From contig NZ_RXZH01000006.1 in NCBI RefSeq assembly GCF_003970385.1, forward strand, positions 1-64,000: a DNA stretch of 64,000 nt. Direction: 5' to 3'. A program made the position numbers and the translations under genes. Of the stretch, positions 49,853-59,127 are shown one piece after another (the stretch's first letter is position 1; each line of letters opens with the position of its first letter). This DNA comes from Vibrio aquaticus (GTDB lineage Bacteria; Pseudomonadota; Gammaproteobacteria; Enterobacterales; Vibrionaceae). The notes under the pieces were generated by a model, which made no database searches, was not told the origin of the DNA, and saw only the letters and a program-made list of their open reading frames with translations.

Positions 49853-50719
49853 ATGGCAGGTGAATCAGCGGGGATCGAAACTCCCCTAGTTGATGGTTTA
49901 AGTCATGCAGAGAAATGGCTTACAAGTAATTCAGATCTACTCGTTCAATACGGTGTGAATGTTATTTCTGCAGTACTGATTTTATTTATCGGTAACATTA
50001 TCGTTAAAGCAGTAGCAAACAGCGTTTCTAAGGTATTAGAAAAGAAAAAAATGGACAAAGCCGTTGTTGAATTTGTTCATGGCTTAGTTCGTTACTTACT
50101 GTTTGTGATTGTTCTAATCGCTGCACTGGGTCGCTTAGGCGTTCAAACGGCTTCTGTTGTTGCGGTAATTGGTGCTGCTGGTCTTGCTGTTGGTCTCGCT
50201 CTACAAGGTTCTCTCTCGAACTTTGCAGCAGGCGTGCTTATCGTTGCATTCCGTCCATTTAAGTCTGGTGACTATGTGGAAATTGGTGGCGTTGCGGGTA
50301 GCGTAGAAGCAATCCAGATTTTCCAAACTGTGCTAAAAACGCCAGACAACAAAATGGTTGTAGTGCCAAACTCTGGTGTCATTGGTGGTGCGATCACGAA
50401 CTATTCTCGCCATGACACACGTCGTGTTGATTTAGTGATTGGTGTTTCTTACGGTGCTGATCTTAAGCAGACGAAGAAAGTGATTCGTGAAGCTCTAGAG
50501 AAAGATGAGCGCATCCTTAAAGATCCAGACATCCAAATTGGTGTACTTGCACTTGCGGATTCTTCAGTGAACTTTGTGGTTCGTCCTTGGTGTAAGACCG
50601 CGGACTACTGGGATGTTTACTTTGACTCGACTCAAGCAATCAAAGAAGCGCTTGATGAAGCAGGTATCGAAATTCCATTCCCACAAATGGATGTTCACCT
50701 GAACAAAGTCGAAGCGTAA
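49853..50719 (+). CDS. mscS: Small-conductance mechanosensitive channel
   Basis: 288 residues, the MscS size. Three N-terminal membrane helices (about 30-130) end in the pore helix with AAGLAVGLALQGSLSNFAAGVLIV, followed by the beta domain (FKSGDYVEIGGVAGSVEAIQIFQTVL, PNSGVIGGAITNYSR) and the C-terminal cage. It opens under membrane tension and releases solutes in osmotic downshock. Location after fbaA matches E. coli. A ribosome site AGAGGA precedes the ATG. Confidence 0.96.
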   Translation: MAGESAGIETPLVDGLSHAEKWLTSNSDLLVQYGVNVISAVLILFIGNIIVKAVANSVSKVLEKKKMDKAVVEFVHGLVRYLLFVIVLIAALGRLGVQTASVVAVIGAAGLAVGLALQGSLSNFAAGVLIVAFRPFKSGDYVEIGGVAGSVEAIQIFQTVLKTPDNKMVVVPNSGVIGGAITNYSRHDTRRVDLVIGVSYGADLKQTKKVIREALEKDERILKDPDIQIGVLALADSSVNFVVRPWCKTADYWDVYFDSTQAIKEALDEAGIEIPFPQMDVHLNKVEA

Positions 50720-50757
50720 CAAGTTGTTATAGCGACTTGTTATAACGACCTATGAGA

Positions 50758-50783
50758 GAGCGAGGCACATGCCTCGCTTTTTT
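50758..50783 (+). terminator. Terminator after mscS
   Basis: GCGAGGC / GCCTCGC with an ACAT loop, then TTTTTTG. Just before it AACAAGTTGTTATAG and a partial repeat of it occur. Confidence 0.88.
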
Positions 50784-50890
50784 GTTTTTGGACTAAAGTG
50801 ATTTTCCTGTCAGAACTACCAATATTCCATTGGTCTCACATATCTTGACGCCTATGATGTAATGAGTTCATTCCATAGGGTGATTGATAT

Positions 50891-51586
50891 ATGAAGTTTT
50901 TTCCTCAAGCTGCAATCGCAGTTTCTTTGACGTTAGCGAGCGTTGCGTCATGGGCAGCAACGCCAGATTTCCCTCATTTAGCGACCACAGGTTATGGTGA
51001 GGTGGTGGCTAAACCAGATATGGCTCAGTTTTCAGTCAAAGTGGTTGAATCGACAATGACGGCTGAACAAGCGAAACAATCGGTCGATAAGAGTGTCACC
51101 ACTTTTCTTCAAGCCTTGCAGAGTGAAGGGGTTAAGAGCGAGCAAATCTCCAGCTCAAATCTCTACATTACCCCTCAGTACCACTATCCTAAAAAAGGCA
51201 AACCAGAACTTGTCGGTTACCGAGCGTCCCGAAGTATTACCGTAACGGTTGAGCAGTTATCAGAACTGAATCGCTATTTGGATATGGCGCTAAATTCTGG
51301 CATCAACCAAGTCGACAACATCCAATTGAAAGTAAAAGACCAAGCTGTTTATCAGCAACAGGCTCGCCTAGCTGCGATTAAAGATGCCAATAGCAAGGCT
51401 GAATCATTAGCTGATGGGTTTGGTATGGATGTGGGTGGGGTTTGGAGAATTGATTACAATATGTCTGGCGGTCAACCAGTCCTCATGCGAACGATGGCGA
51501 TGGATGCGAAATCGGAGTCAAACAGCTACCAAGATTCGACTATCATCATACGTGATCGTGTTGATGTGATTTACAAACTCGACTAA
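50891..51586 (+). CDS. yggE: SIMPL-domain (DUF541) periplasmic protein
   Basis: 231 residues. Signal peptide (about 1-22, ending ASWAA) and a SIMPL/DUF541 domain (about 30-225) with LATTGYGEVVAKPDMAQFSVKV and GYRASRSITVTVEQ. E. coli YggE lies in the same neighbourhood and is linked to oxidative-stress defence, with no known enzyme activity; I assign the symbol by that context and length. A long stem-loop follows the stop. Confidence 0.85.
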   Translation: MKFFPQAAIAVSLTLASVASWAATPDFPHLATTGYGEVVAKPDMAQFSVKVVESTMTAEQAKQSVDKSVTTFLQALQSEGVKSEQISSSNLYITPQYHYPKKGKPELVGYRASRSITVTVEQLSELNRYLDMALNSGINQVDNIQLKVKDQAVYQQQARLAAIKDANSKAESLADGFGMDVGGVWRIDYNMSGGQPVLMRTMAMDAKSESNSYQDSTIIIRDRVDVIYKLD

Positions 51587-51603
51587 AGAAAGCATGCATA
51601 TGT

Positions 51604-51636
51604 GGGTTGAAGATTCTTCAGCTAAGTCTTCAACCC
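51604..51636 (+). terminator. Hairpin after yggE
   Basis: GGGTTGAAGA / TCTTCAACCC, 10 bp perfect with a 13-base loop, then TCCTTAAATT. The weak T-tract makes it a likely but not certain terminator. Confidence 0.5.
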
Positions 51637-51688
51637 TCCTTAAATTGAGTGCTATACTGTTTGGTCGATTTACGGAGCCAACAGTGTA

Positions 51689-53572
51689 ATGAAGCGCAGC
51701 TACTTCCTTCCTCATTTAGTGATGACCACGTTGGTCTTTGCCTTTGCTTTTTCAATTTATTATGCCCACCAGTATCAACAGATAAAGCAAGCTGCTCTTA
51801 CACAAACAGCTAAGCAGGCGTTACATCAACTCGCGTATAGTGAAAGAGAGTATGGTGAAATTCAGCGCCGTTTTGCCTCCATTATTGAACTCTTATCGCA
51901 TAGCCGAAGCTTATATGACTATATATTGGAGCCCTCCGTTGTTAATAAAGCGGTTGTGGAAGAAGTGTGGTCATCGATTGCTGTAAACCAGAAATGGTAT
52001 AGCCAGTTTCGTTTTATCGACGCTCATGGTGTCGAGAAGATTCAATTAAACTATGTGAACAGTGAACAACGGGTCTATCGTTCTGAATATTTGGACGATA
52101 GGCAAGGACAGCGCTATTTTGAGTACGCTCAAACCCTAAAAGAAAATGAGATCGGCGCTTGGGGGATCGACCTAGAAGAAAGTACGGGCGAGAGAGCGGC
52201 GTCCTATCATCCTATCTTACGCCTTATTACTCCTGTCTATGTTCGAGGAGAGCGCTCAGGGTACTTCGTTTTGAACGTTGACGTCTGGTATTTAGCATCA
52301 CGTTTGAACTTCTCTCCCAACAAAGAGTTTCGTCCTGAGCTTGTTGATGAGTCTGGTTTCTATCTGGCAGGGGATAATCAAAGTAAGCTGTTTGGCAACT
52401 TAATTAAAGAGCGTCAAGCGCATAACCTAGCCACCCAGCATCCACAGGTATGGCAAGTGATGCAAAGCAACAAGTCAGGTTATCAGGTTGATGAAGGGGA
52501 ATTGATCGTCTTTAACCAGATACGTTTGTCTCCTAAGCAGAAGTTGTATCTTGTAACGCATTTTGAAAAGGATGAAATAGAGCAACTGTCAAAGCGAGAT
52601 GTTCGAGACTTGATGCGAGAAGCGATGCTTGTGTTATTGCTTACGCTTGTTTTTGTCTTGCCTTCAGCCTTGCTGGTTACACGTTACCGTCAGCGCAGTT
52701 TAGAAAGCCAGTTAGCCAGAGCTGCGCTAAGTGGTATGTCGGCGATCATTATTTCTGATCGTCGTCACCGTGTGATTAGAGTCAATGAGCATTTTACTCA
52801 GCTGACCGCCTTGGAGCAGAAAGATGTTGAGTCGCGGAACATTATCAAGTTGTTGTTAGGGGAAGAACAACTGGAGAAAGTGATTGCCATTTTTGATCAT
52901 GTTGCTCGTTATCAGTCTTGGGAAGGTGAATTAACTCTGTTAGGAATCGGCGACAACGCTCCAGTAACCGTGATTGTACGAGTGCAGAGCGTGTTAGCGA
53001 AATCAGGAAAAGTGAGCTATTACATCACTTCCATTGTCGATATTTCTGACCGTAAACAACTTGAAGAACGTCTGCGTGTCTTAAGTGAGAGAGATGCACT
53101 TACCGAACTGTGGAACCGTCGCAAGTTTGAATTAGAGCTGCGTCGTTACAGCAACTTGGTGGCTCGTTACCCAGACACGCCAACTAACTGCCTTGCCTTG
53201 ATTGACCTTGATTACTTCAAGCGGATTAATGATGAATTAGGCCATGATGAAGGCGATCGAGTGATCAAAGAAGCGGCTCGAGTTTTTGAACATTCATTAA
53301 GAGAAACGGACTTTGTGGCAAGGATTGGTGGGGAAGAATTTGCGATCATTATGCCTAATACCACGTTAACACAAGCAGAGATGGCGTTAGAAAGACTGCG
53401 TATTAGTGTTGAGCTCGATAGTCAGATTCCTGTGACAGTAAGTATTGGAGTGACGCAGCTGTCTGCCGATAGTACTCGTTGTTATAAGTATGCGGATATC
53501 GCACTGTATGAGTCGAAAACAAATGGCCGAAATCGCTTGTCAGTCTGCACGAGCGAAGACGATATGGCATAA
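51689..53572 (+). CDS. Membrane diguanylate cyclase with periplasmic sensor
   Basis: 627 residues. One span near the N-terminus (about 8-27), a large periplasmic double-Cache-like sensor (about 30-305), a second span (about 312-335), a PAS domain (about 345-455) and a GGDEF domain (about 460-622). The active site GGEEF is residues 547-551, and the RETD inhibitory site lies five residues before it, so it should make cyclic di-GMP with product inhibition. No EAL domain. The ligand sensed is unknown. It is a single gene whose terminator is shared with the convergent GntR regulator. Confidence 0.92.
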   Translation: MKRSYFLPHLVMTTLVFAFAFSIYYAHQYQQIKQAALTQTAKQALHQLAYSEREYGEIQRRFASIIELLSHSRSLYDYILEPSVVNKAVVEEVWSSIAVNQKWYSQFRFIDAHGVEKIQLNYVNSEQRVYRSEYLDDRQGQRYFEYAQTLKENEIGAWGIDLEESTGERAASYHPILRLITPVYVRGERSGYFVLNVDVWYLASRLNFSPNKEFRPELVDESGFYLAGDNQSKLFGNLIKERQAHNLATQHPQVWQVMQSNKSGYQVDEGELIVFNQIRLSPKQKLYLVTHFEKDEIEQLSKRDVRDLMREAMLVLLLTLVFVLPSALLVTRYRQRSLESQLARAALSGMSAIIISDRRHRVIRVNEHFTQLTALEQKDVESRNIIKLLLGEEQLEKVIAIFDHVARYQSWEGELTLLGIGDNAPVTVIVRVQSVLAKSGKVSYYITSIVDISDRKQLEERLRVLSERDALTELWNRRKFELELRRYSNLVARYPDTPTNCLALIDLDYFKRINDELGHDEGDRVIKEAARVFEHSLRETDFVARIGGEEFAIIMPNTTLTQAEMALERLRISVELDSQIPVTVSIGVTQLSADSTRCYKYADIALYESKTNGRNRLSVCTSEDDMA

Positions 53573-53600
53573 AAAAATCGAGCGCTAGGCTCGATTTTTT
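53571..53600. terminator. Bidirectional terminator between the GGDEF and GntR genes
   Basis: AAAAAATCGAGC / GCTCGATTTTTT with a GCTAG loop. The A-run and T-run serve both convergent genes. Confidence 0.9.
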
Positions 53601-53613
53601 ATTGGCTCTGCTT

Positions 53614-54273
53614 TCAAGCTGCCGCTTCAATAACTTCTTGGATTTGCTCCATCGTGCGGTGCAGGTGCAAATCAAACTTCTCAGCCGCTTTATCGGCATC
53701 TTTTGCAAGCACAAGCTTCATGATCATTTCGTATTCATCAAGGTTGTATGCACTGCTATCAAGGCCGTTAACGACAGCGTAGTAGCGGTAACGTTTTACC
53801 TGATTGATCAGGTCATTGAAGAAGTTCAGCATGTTTTTCGAGATAGCGCCCTCTAGCAGAGAGATATGGAATTGATGCTGACGCTCTTCCCACTCGCTCC
53901 AATCGAAGTCTTCTTTTGACAGCTTAATACGAGAAAGTTTGTGGAATGATGTCAGTACATCAAGCTCCCAGCTTTCATCCCCTGCTTCAATCGCTTGCTT
54001 GATAAGCACTGAAGCCACAAAGCGTAGGCTTTCATATAGATCAGTCAACTCAGTGATCGAAACAGGGGCAACCCAACAGCCTTTTTGTGGCTCTAGGCTA
54101 ACGTATTTAGTCCAAGATAACTGAACCAAGGCTTCTCGAATTGGGGATGCGCCTACGTTGTACTTTTGCTTTAAATCAGCAACAACTAATTTCTGACCAG
54201 GCTTAAGTTCACCATTCAAAATATCTTGGTGAATCATTTTCGATACTTTGTCTGTTAAGGTTGGGCTCGACAC
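53614..54273 (-). CDS. GntR-family regulator, FCD subfamily
   Basis: 219 residues. Winged helix at the N-terminus (about 5-70, ILNGELKPGQKLVVADLKQKYNVGASPIREALVQLSW), then an all-helical FCD ligand domain (about 80-215) with conserved His in the segment RQHQFHISLLEG. I start at GTG 54273, which has GAGGA 7 bases upstream; an ATG at 54321 has none. It is FadR/CsiR-like; FCD regulators usually bind a carboxylate or short-chain acid. The target is unknown. It lies between the diguanylate cyclase and pyk. Confidence 0.88.
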   Translation of the reverse strand: MSSPTLTDKVSKMIHQDILNGELKPGQKLVVADLKQKYNVGASPIREALVQLSWTKYVSLEPQKGCWVAPVSITELTDLYESLRFVASVLIKQAIEAGDESWELDVLTSFHKLSRIKLSKEDFDWSEWEERQHQFHISLLEGAISKNMLNFFNDLINQVKRYRYYAVVNGLDSSAYNLDEYEMIMKLVLAKDADKAAEKFDLHLHRTMEQIQEVIEAAA

Positions 54274-54399
54274 TGTGCTTTCCTCATTCGCTTGCTGACT
54301 GTCCGTTATATAAAACCACAAGGGTTTTAACGGTATGTAATTCTAATAACTTGGGCGATAATACAGCGTACTGATTATGAGGGCAAGACTAAATATATA

Positions 54400-54428
54400 A
54401 AAAAAGAGGGCCTAAGCCCTCTTTTTTA
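54400..54428 (-). terminator. Terminator of pyk
   Basis: AAAGAGGGC / GCCCTCTTT with a four-base loop and flanking A- and T-runs. It closes the pyk transcript. Confidence 0.9.
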
Positions 54429-54455
54429 TTGAACGAATGATTGAATTACATCGTC

Positions 54456-55868
54456 TTATAGAACGTGTACAGACGCTGTATTCGTTGTGCCTGAAGCCAC
54501 TAGAGCGCCAGAAACCATAACAACGATGTCGCCTTTGCTGCCGAATTCAGCTTTAAGAGCGTACTCTTTACCCATTTTGTAGAAAGCATCTGTGCTGTCG
54601 ATAGAATCAACAAGAACTGGACGAACACCTTTAGTAAGAACAAGCTGAGCTGCTGTTTTTTGGTTAGTTGTCAGTGCAATGATGTTTGCTGTTGGGAAGT
54701 ACTTACGTACAGAACGTGCAGACTTACCACCTTCAGTTGCAACGATGATCAGTGGAGCAGCTAGCTTCTCAGCTGTGTCTACTGCACCTTTACATACTGC
54801 TTCAGTGATACGTAGACGAGGGCTGTCTAGACGAGAACCTAGTTCAGCTTTAAGCGCGCCGTCAGTGCGGTTAGCGATTTGAGCCATGATAGTTACCGCT
54901 TCAACAGGGTACTTACCTTTCGCCGTTTCACCAGAAAGCATTACTGCATCAGTACCGTCCATGATTGCGTTCGCAACGTCGCCCGCTTCTGCACGAGTTG
55001 GACGTGGGTTGTTGATCATAGAATCAAGCATTTGAGTCGCAGTGATAACCATCTTACGTGCACGGTTACACTTTTCGATCATCATTTTCTGAGCGAAGAT
55101 TACTTCTTCAGCTGGGATCTCAACACCTAGGTCACCACGAGCAACCATGATACCGTCAGAAAGCTCTAGGATCTCATCGAAGTTATCAACACCTTCTTGG
55201 TTTTCGATCTTAGAAATGATGTGAATGTCAGAGCCGCCATTTGCGTCTAGGATTTCACGGATTTCTTTAACGTCAGATGCTTTACGGATGAAAGAAGCCG
55301 CAACGAAGTCAACGCCTTGCTCACAACCAAACTTAAGGTCGTTCTTATCTTTTTCAGATAGCGCTGGAAGTTGAACAGAAACGCCAGGAAGGTTAACACC
55401 TTTGTTTTCGCCTAGTGCACCGTTGTTAAGAACTTTACACTTCACTTCAGTGTCAGTTGTTGCGATAACTTCCATTTCGATTAGGCCGTCATCAACAAGG
55501 ATAGTGTTACCAACATTTAGGTCAGCTGCGAAACCTGCGTAAGTTACCGCTACAGTTTCTTTGTTACCAACAACTGAAGTGTCAGTTGTGAACGTGAACT
55601 CTTGACCAGCAACTAGGTCAACGTCGTTGCCGCCTTCAAGCTTGATAGTACGGATCTCAGGACCTTTAGTATCAAGTAGGATTGCTAGTTGCTTACCCAC
55701 GTTTTCCATTACTTTACGGAAATTCGCGATACGAGTGCCGTGCTCTTCGTAGTCACCGTGAGAGAAGTTTAGGCGCATTACGTTCATGCCTGCGCTTACT
55801 AGTTCAGTTAGCTTCTCTACAGATTCAGTTTTAGGGCCAATCGTACATACGATTTTGGTCTTTTTCAT
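54456..55868 (-). CDS. pykF: Pyruvate kinase, type I
   Basis: 470 residues, the PykF length. It begins [26 protein letters not shown] site [17 protein letters not shown], cation and catalytic motif [23 protein letters not shown] and MVARGDLG are present. It makes pyruvate and ATP. I set the start at ATG 55868, since the N-terminal 26 residues of the longer frame are not pyruvate-kinase-like. Codon bias is strong. Long upstream gap of 430 bases likely holds its promoter; I do not identify a clear Cra site there. Confidence 0.95.
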   Translation of the reverse strand: MKKTKIVCTIGPKTESVEKLTELVSAGMNVMRLNFSHGDYEEHGTRIANFRKVMENVGKQLAILLDTKGPEIRTIKLEGGNDVDLVAGQEFTFTTDTSVVGNKETVAVTYAGFAADLNVGNTILVDDGLIEMEVIATTDTEVKCKVLNNGALGENKGVNLPGVSVQLPALSEKDKNDLKFGCEQGVDFVAASFIRKASDVKEIREILDANGGSDIHIISKIENQEGVDNFDEILELSDGIMVARGDLGVEIPAEEVIFAQKMMIEKCNRARKMVITATQMLDSMINNPRPTRAEAGDVANAIMDGTDAVMLSGETAKGKYPVEAVTIMAQIANRTDGALKAELGSRLDSPRLRITEAVCKGAVDTAEKLAAPLIIVATEGGKSARSVRKYFPTANIIALTTNQKTAAQLVLTKGVRPVLVDSIDSTDAFYKMGKEYALKAEFGSKGDIVVMVSGALVASGTTNTASVHVL

Positions 55869-56243
55869 GGAAGATACTCTCCGGGTCAATATATTTACAA
55901 TTTGAAAGTTGGTTATTGGTCTGAAGCAAGGGTTACATTTAGGCATTTTGTGCCTGCCAACTTATAAATGTAGCCGATAATTTTGTTGGCTTCAGAACTG
56001 AAAGTCTTTCATAAGTTTAGTCATTTTATGACCAACTTAGTGCGTAATTAATCCGCATTTATGTGACAAACCTAGGATATAGGCTGAAAGTTGCAAAAAA
56101 ATAACGGTCAATTCTGTAATTTTTTTTCTTTTAGGTCGCGCATTCTACCACCGAATGATTTCAATATCACTGCTTAAGAATTGTCTTAGGACAAGGTTTT
56201 ATCGCTATTTATTAATTTTTTGGATCGAAATAAATGGACTTGA
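55869..56243. other. Long AT-rich gap upstream of pykF
   Basis: 375 of the 430 bases between pykF and the DeoR regulator. No gene visible. It should contain the pykF promoter. GGCTGAAAGTTGCAA near 56080 weakly recalls a Cra half-site, too weak to call. Confidence 0.4.
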
Positions 56244-56283
56244 AAGTTTCGACTTGACTATAATTGCTTTCACTTCGAAACTT
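56244..56283. promoter_or_regulatory. Promoter and operator of the DeoR-family gene
   Basis: AAGTTTCGA (56244-56252) and TCGAAACTT (56275-56283) are a perfect 9-bp inverted repeat. TATAAT lies between the arms (56259-56264), with TGGACT 18 bases upstream as a -35. A TCGAAAC occurs again just inside the gene. This layout fits autorepression by a DeoR-type regulator, whose sites often contain TTTCG. Confidence 0.6.
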
Positions 56284-56298
56284 AAAGTTAATTAATAA

Positions 56299-57060
56299 AT
56301 GTCGAAACGAAACACTCAGCTTAGAAGACATACAATATCGAACCTTGTGAACGAGAAAGGAGAAGTCAGCGTAGAGGAACTCTCTCAGCAATTTTCCACC
56401 TCGGAGGTCACGATTAGAAAAGATCTCGCGTCATTAGAAAAAAATGGCCTACTTCTTAGACGTTATGGCGGTGCCATTGCGCTTCCGAAAGAAGTGATGA
56501 GCGATGAAATGAACGAAAATGTTTCGATTCGAAAGAATGAGCTTGCACAAGCTGCGGTGAAATTGATCCGTGAACACAATCGCATTGTGATTGATAGCGG
56601 CAGTACAACCGGTGCTTTGATTAAGCTACTTGATGGAATGCGTGGGCTCGTTGTGATGACCAATTCGCTGACCGTTGCCAATTCACTGAATGAACTTGAA
56701 AGTGAACCCACATTGTTAATGACGGGAGGGACTTGGGATGCCCATTCAGAATCATTCCAAGGCCAAGTGGCGGAGTCTGTTTTACGCTCTTACGACTTTG
56801 ACCAGCTATTTATTGGTGCGGATGGTGTCGATTTAGAACGAGGAACGACAACGTTCAATGAGTTGGTTGGATTGAGTAAAGTGATGGCTGAGGTGTCGAG
56901 AGAAGTGATCGTTATGGTCGAATCAGAAAAGATCTCTCGTAAAATCCCTAACTTAGAACTGGCATGGGATGCTGTTGATATATTAATTACTAACAAAGAC
57001 TTAGACCCTGAGTACAAACAAAAAATCGAATCTCATGCTGTCAAAGTGATTTGTGCATAA
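56299..57060 (+). CDS. DeoR-family regulator next to glmS
   Basis: 253 residues. N-terminal DeoR helix-turn-helix (about 8-60, VSVEELSQQFSTSEVTIRKDLASLEKNGLLLRRYGGA) and C-terminal DeoRC sugar-phosphate-sensing domain (about 80-240, with IVIDSGSTTGALIKLL and MTGGTWDAHSESFQG). It resembles GlmR, the DeoR-family gene adjacent to glmS in Pseudomonas, so control of amino-sugar synthesis is plausible but unproved. glmS starts 79 bases later. Confidence 0.88.
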   Translation: MSKRNTQLRRHTISNLVNEKGEVSVEELSQQFSTSEVTIRKDLASLEKNGLLLRRYGGAIALPKEVMSDEMNENVSIRKNELAQAAVKLIREHNRIVIDSGSTTGALIKLLDGMRGLVVMTNSLTVANSLNELESEPTLLMTGGTWDAHSESFQGQVAESVLRSYDFDQLFIGADGVDLERGTTTFNELVGLSKVMAEVSREVIVMVESEKISRKIPNLELAWDAVDILITNKDLDPEYKQKIESHAVKVICA

Positions 57061-57139
57061 AGACGACTAAACTTAAATAAAAATTCTTGAACTTGGCCTT
57101 TGCTTGCTGCCAATTACAATCTTAAATCTGGAGTGAAAC

Positions 57140-58972
57140 ATGTGTGGAATTGTTGGCGCGGTCGCGCAACGTGATGTCGCAGAAATTTTAGTCGAAGGTC
57201 TTCGACGCCTTGAATACCGTGGTTATGATTCTGCCGGTGTCGCGGTAGTCGATAGTGAATCAAACCTTACCCGAGTACGCCGTCTAGGCAAAGTGAAAGA
57301 GCTCGCCGATGCGGTAGATGAAGCACACGTTCTTGGTGGTACTGGTATTGCTCATACTCGCTGGGCAACGCATGGCGAACCATCTGAAGCAAATGCTCAC
57401 CCACACATGTCCGGTGATATTGCGGTTGTCCATAATGGCATCATCGAAAACTATGAAGAGCTGCGCGAAACCTTGAAAGCGCGCGGCTACATTTTTGCGT
57501 CTCAGACGGATACAGAAGTGATTGCACATTTGGTTGAGTGGGAGCGTCGCACCTCTGACTCGCTACTTGAGGCATTGCAGAAAACAGCGAAACAACTGGA
57601 AGGCGCTTACGGCACGGTTGTTGTTGATCGAAAAGATCCTTCTCGCGTTGTGGTTGCTCGCTCTGGGAGCCCTATTGTGATTGGCTTTGGTGTTGGCGAA
57701 AACTTCTTAGCGTCCGACCAGCTTGCTCTTTTGAATGTGACACGCCGCTTTATGTACCTAGAAGAGGGAGACGTGGCTGAAATCACTCGCCGAGAAGTTT
57801 CGGTGTTTGATGTGACTGGTGAGCGAGTAGAGCGTGAGATCATTGAGTCTAATGCTGAGCATGATGCCGGTGATAAAGGCAAATATCGTCACTTTATGCA
57901 GAAAGAAATCTACGAGCAGCCAACGGCTTTGATTAACACAATGGAAGGTCGTATTACGGCTGATTCCGTGGTCACCGAAGCGATTGGCGTCAATGCGGCA
58001 GATATTCTGAGTAAAGTGGAGCACGTACAGATTGTCGCATGTGGTACTTCTTACAACGCAGGTATGACGGCACGTTACTGGTTTGAAGACATTGCCGGCG
58101 TAAGCTGTGATGTCGAAATCGCTTCTGAGTTCCGTTACCGCAAGTTTGTGACTCGCCCTAATAGTTTATTGATTACGCTCTCTCAATCAGGAGAAACAGC
58201 CGATACTCTGGCAGCGCTTCGCTTAGCAAAAGAGAAAGGCTACATGGCGGCAATGACGATCTGTAACGTGGCAGGATCTTCTCTTGTTCGTGAATCTGAT
58301 TTTGCTTTCATGACTCGTGCGGGTGTAGAGATTGGTGTGGCATCAACCAAAGCATTTACCACTCAGCTCTCAGCGTTGCTCATGTTGGTAACCGCATTGG
58401 GTAAGCAGCAAGATCGTATCAGTAAAGAAAAAGAGAAAGAGATCGTTGAAGCCCTTCATGCATTGCCGAAGCAGATTAATGCGGCGCTCTCTTTTGAAAA
58501 AGAGATTGAAGAGTTAGCCCCAGACTTTGCTGATAAGCACCACACGCTTTTCTTAGGTCGTGGTGAGTTTTACCCAATCGCGATGGAAGCGTCTCTAAAA
58601 CTTAAAGAGATCTCCTACATTCACGCAGAAGCCTATGCAGCGGGTGAGCTTAAGCACGGTCCGTTGGCGCTTATTGATGCCGACATGCCTGTTGTGGTTG
58701 TTGCTCCAAGCAATGATTTACTGGAAAAGCTGAAGTCTAACGTTGAAGAAGTTCGTGCTCGCGGAGGCTTGCTATATGTCTTCGCTGATGCAGAAGCAGG
58801 CTTTGAAGCAGACGAAACGATGAAAATTATCACCATGCCGCAAGTGAGTGATATTACCGCGCCAATCTACTACACCATTCCAATGCAGTTACTTTCTTAC
58901 TACGTTGCGTTGATTAAAGGCACCGATGTGGATCAGCCACGTAACCTAGCGAAGGCTGTGACAGTAGAGTAA
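57140..58972 (+). CDS. glmS: Glutamine-fructose-6-phosphate aminotransferase
   Basis: 610 residues. The glutaminase nucleophile is Cys2 in [12 protein letters not shown]; the N-terminal Ntn amidotransferase (about 2-230) precedes two SIS isomerase domains (about 285-415 and 455-600) with [18 protein letters not shown] and the C-terminal [11 protein letters not shown]. It makes glucosamine-6-phosphate, the gate to peptidoglycan, LPS and chitin-derived pools. The start has GGAG upstream. RapZ is encoded at 8159-9022, so post-transcriptional control through GlmZ-like RNA is possible. Confidence 0.97.
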   Translation: MCGIVGAVAQRDVAEILVEGLRRLEYRGYDSAGVAVVDSESNLTRVRRLGKVKELADAVDEAHVLGGTGIAHTRWATHGEPSEANAHPHMSGDIAVVHNGIIENYEELRETLKARGYIFASQTDTEVIAHLVEWERRTSDSLLEALQKTAKQLEGAYGTVVVDRKDPSRVVVARSGSPIVIGFGVGENFLASDQLALLNVTRRFMYLEEGDVAEITRREVSVFDVTGERVEREIIESNAEHDAGDKGKYRHFMQKEIYEQPTALINTMEGRITADSVVTEAIGVNAADILSKVEHVQIVACGTSYNAGMTARYWFEDIAGVSCDVEIASEFRYRKFVTRPNSLLITLSQSGETADTLAALRLAKEKGYMAAMTICNVAGSSLVRESDFAFMTRAGVEIGVASTKAFTTQLSALLMLVTALGKQQDRISKEKEKEIVEALHALPKQINAALSFEKEIEELAPDFADKHHTLFLGRGEFYPIAMEASLKLKEISYIHAEAYAAGELKHGPLALIDADMPVVVVAPSNDLLEKLKSNVEEVRARGGLLYVFADAEAGFEADETMKIITMPQVSDITAPIYYTIPMQLLSYYVALIKGTDVDQPRNLAKAVTVE

Positions 58973-58991
58973 GGTTTTATTCAGTAATTTT

Positions 58992-59027
58992 AAGGCCCCT
59001 TCAGAGTCATCTGTTGGGGCCTTTTTT
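58992..59027 (+). terminator. Terminator after glmS
   Basis: AAGGCCCC / GGGGCCTT with a 16-base loop, then TTTTTT. Confidence 0.88.
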
Positions 59028-59071
59028 GTTTCCACTTTCCAAGCCTTAATGAAGTAAACTGACTCTGTATA

Positions 59072-59101
59072 TTGACGTATGGTACATTTCTTACGTATAG
59101 G
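59072..59101 (+). promoter_or_regulatory. Candidate promoter of the IIC-IIA gene
   Basis: TTGACG, 18 bases, TATAGG. It lies 27 bases before the start codon. ACGTAT occurs within each box, giving a 19-base-spaced direct repeat that might bind a regulator. Confidence 0.55.
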
Positions 59102-59127
59102 CTAACGAATTTGTTTATGAGGTCCCC

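Noticed and set aside
56080..56100. Cra-type site upstream of pykF
   Set aside because: GGCTGAAAGTTGCAA matches only one half of the consensus; not enough to list.
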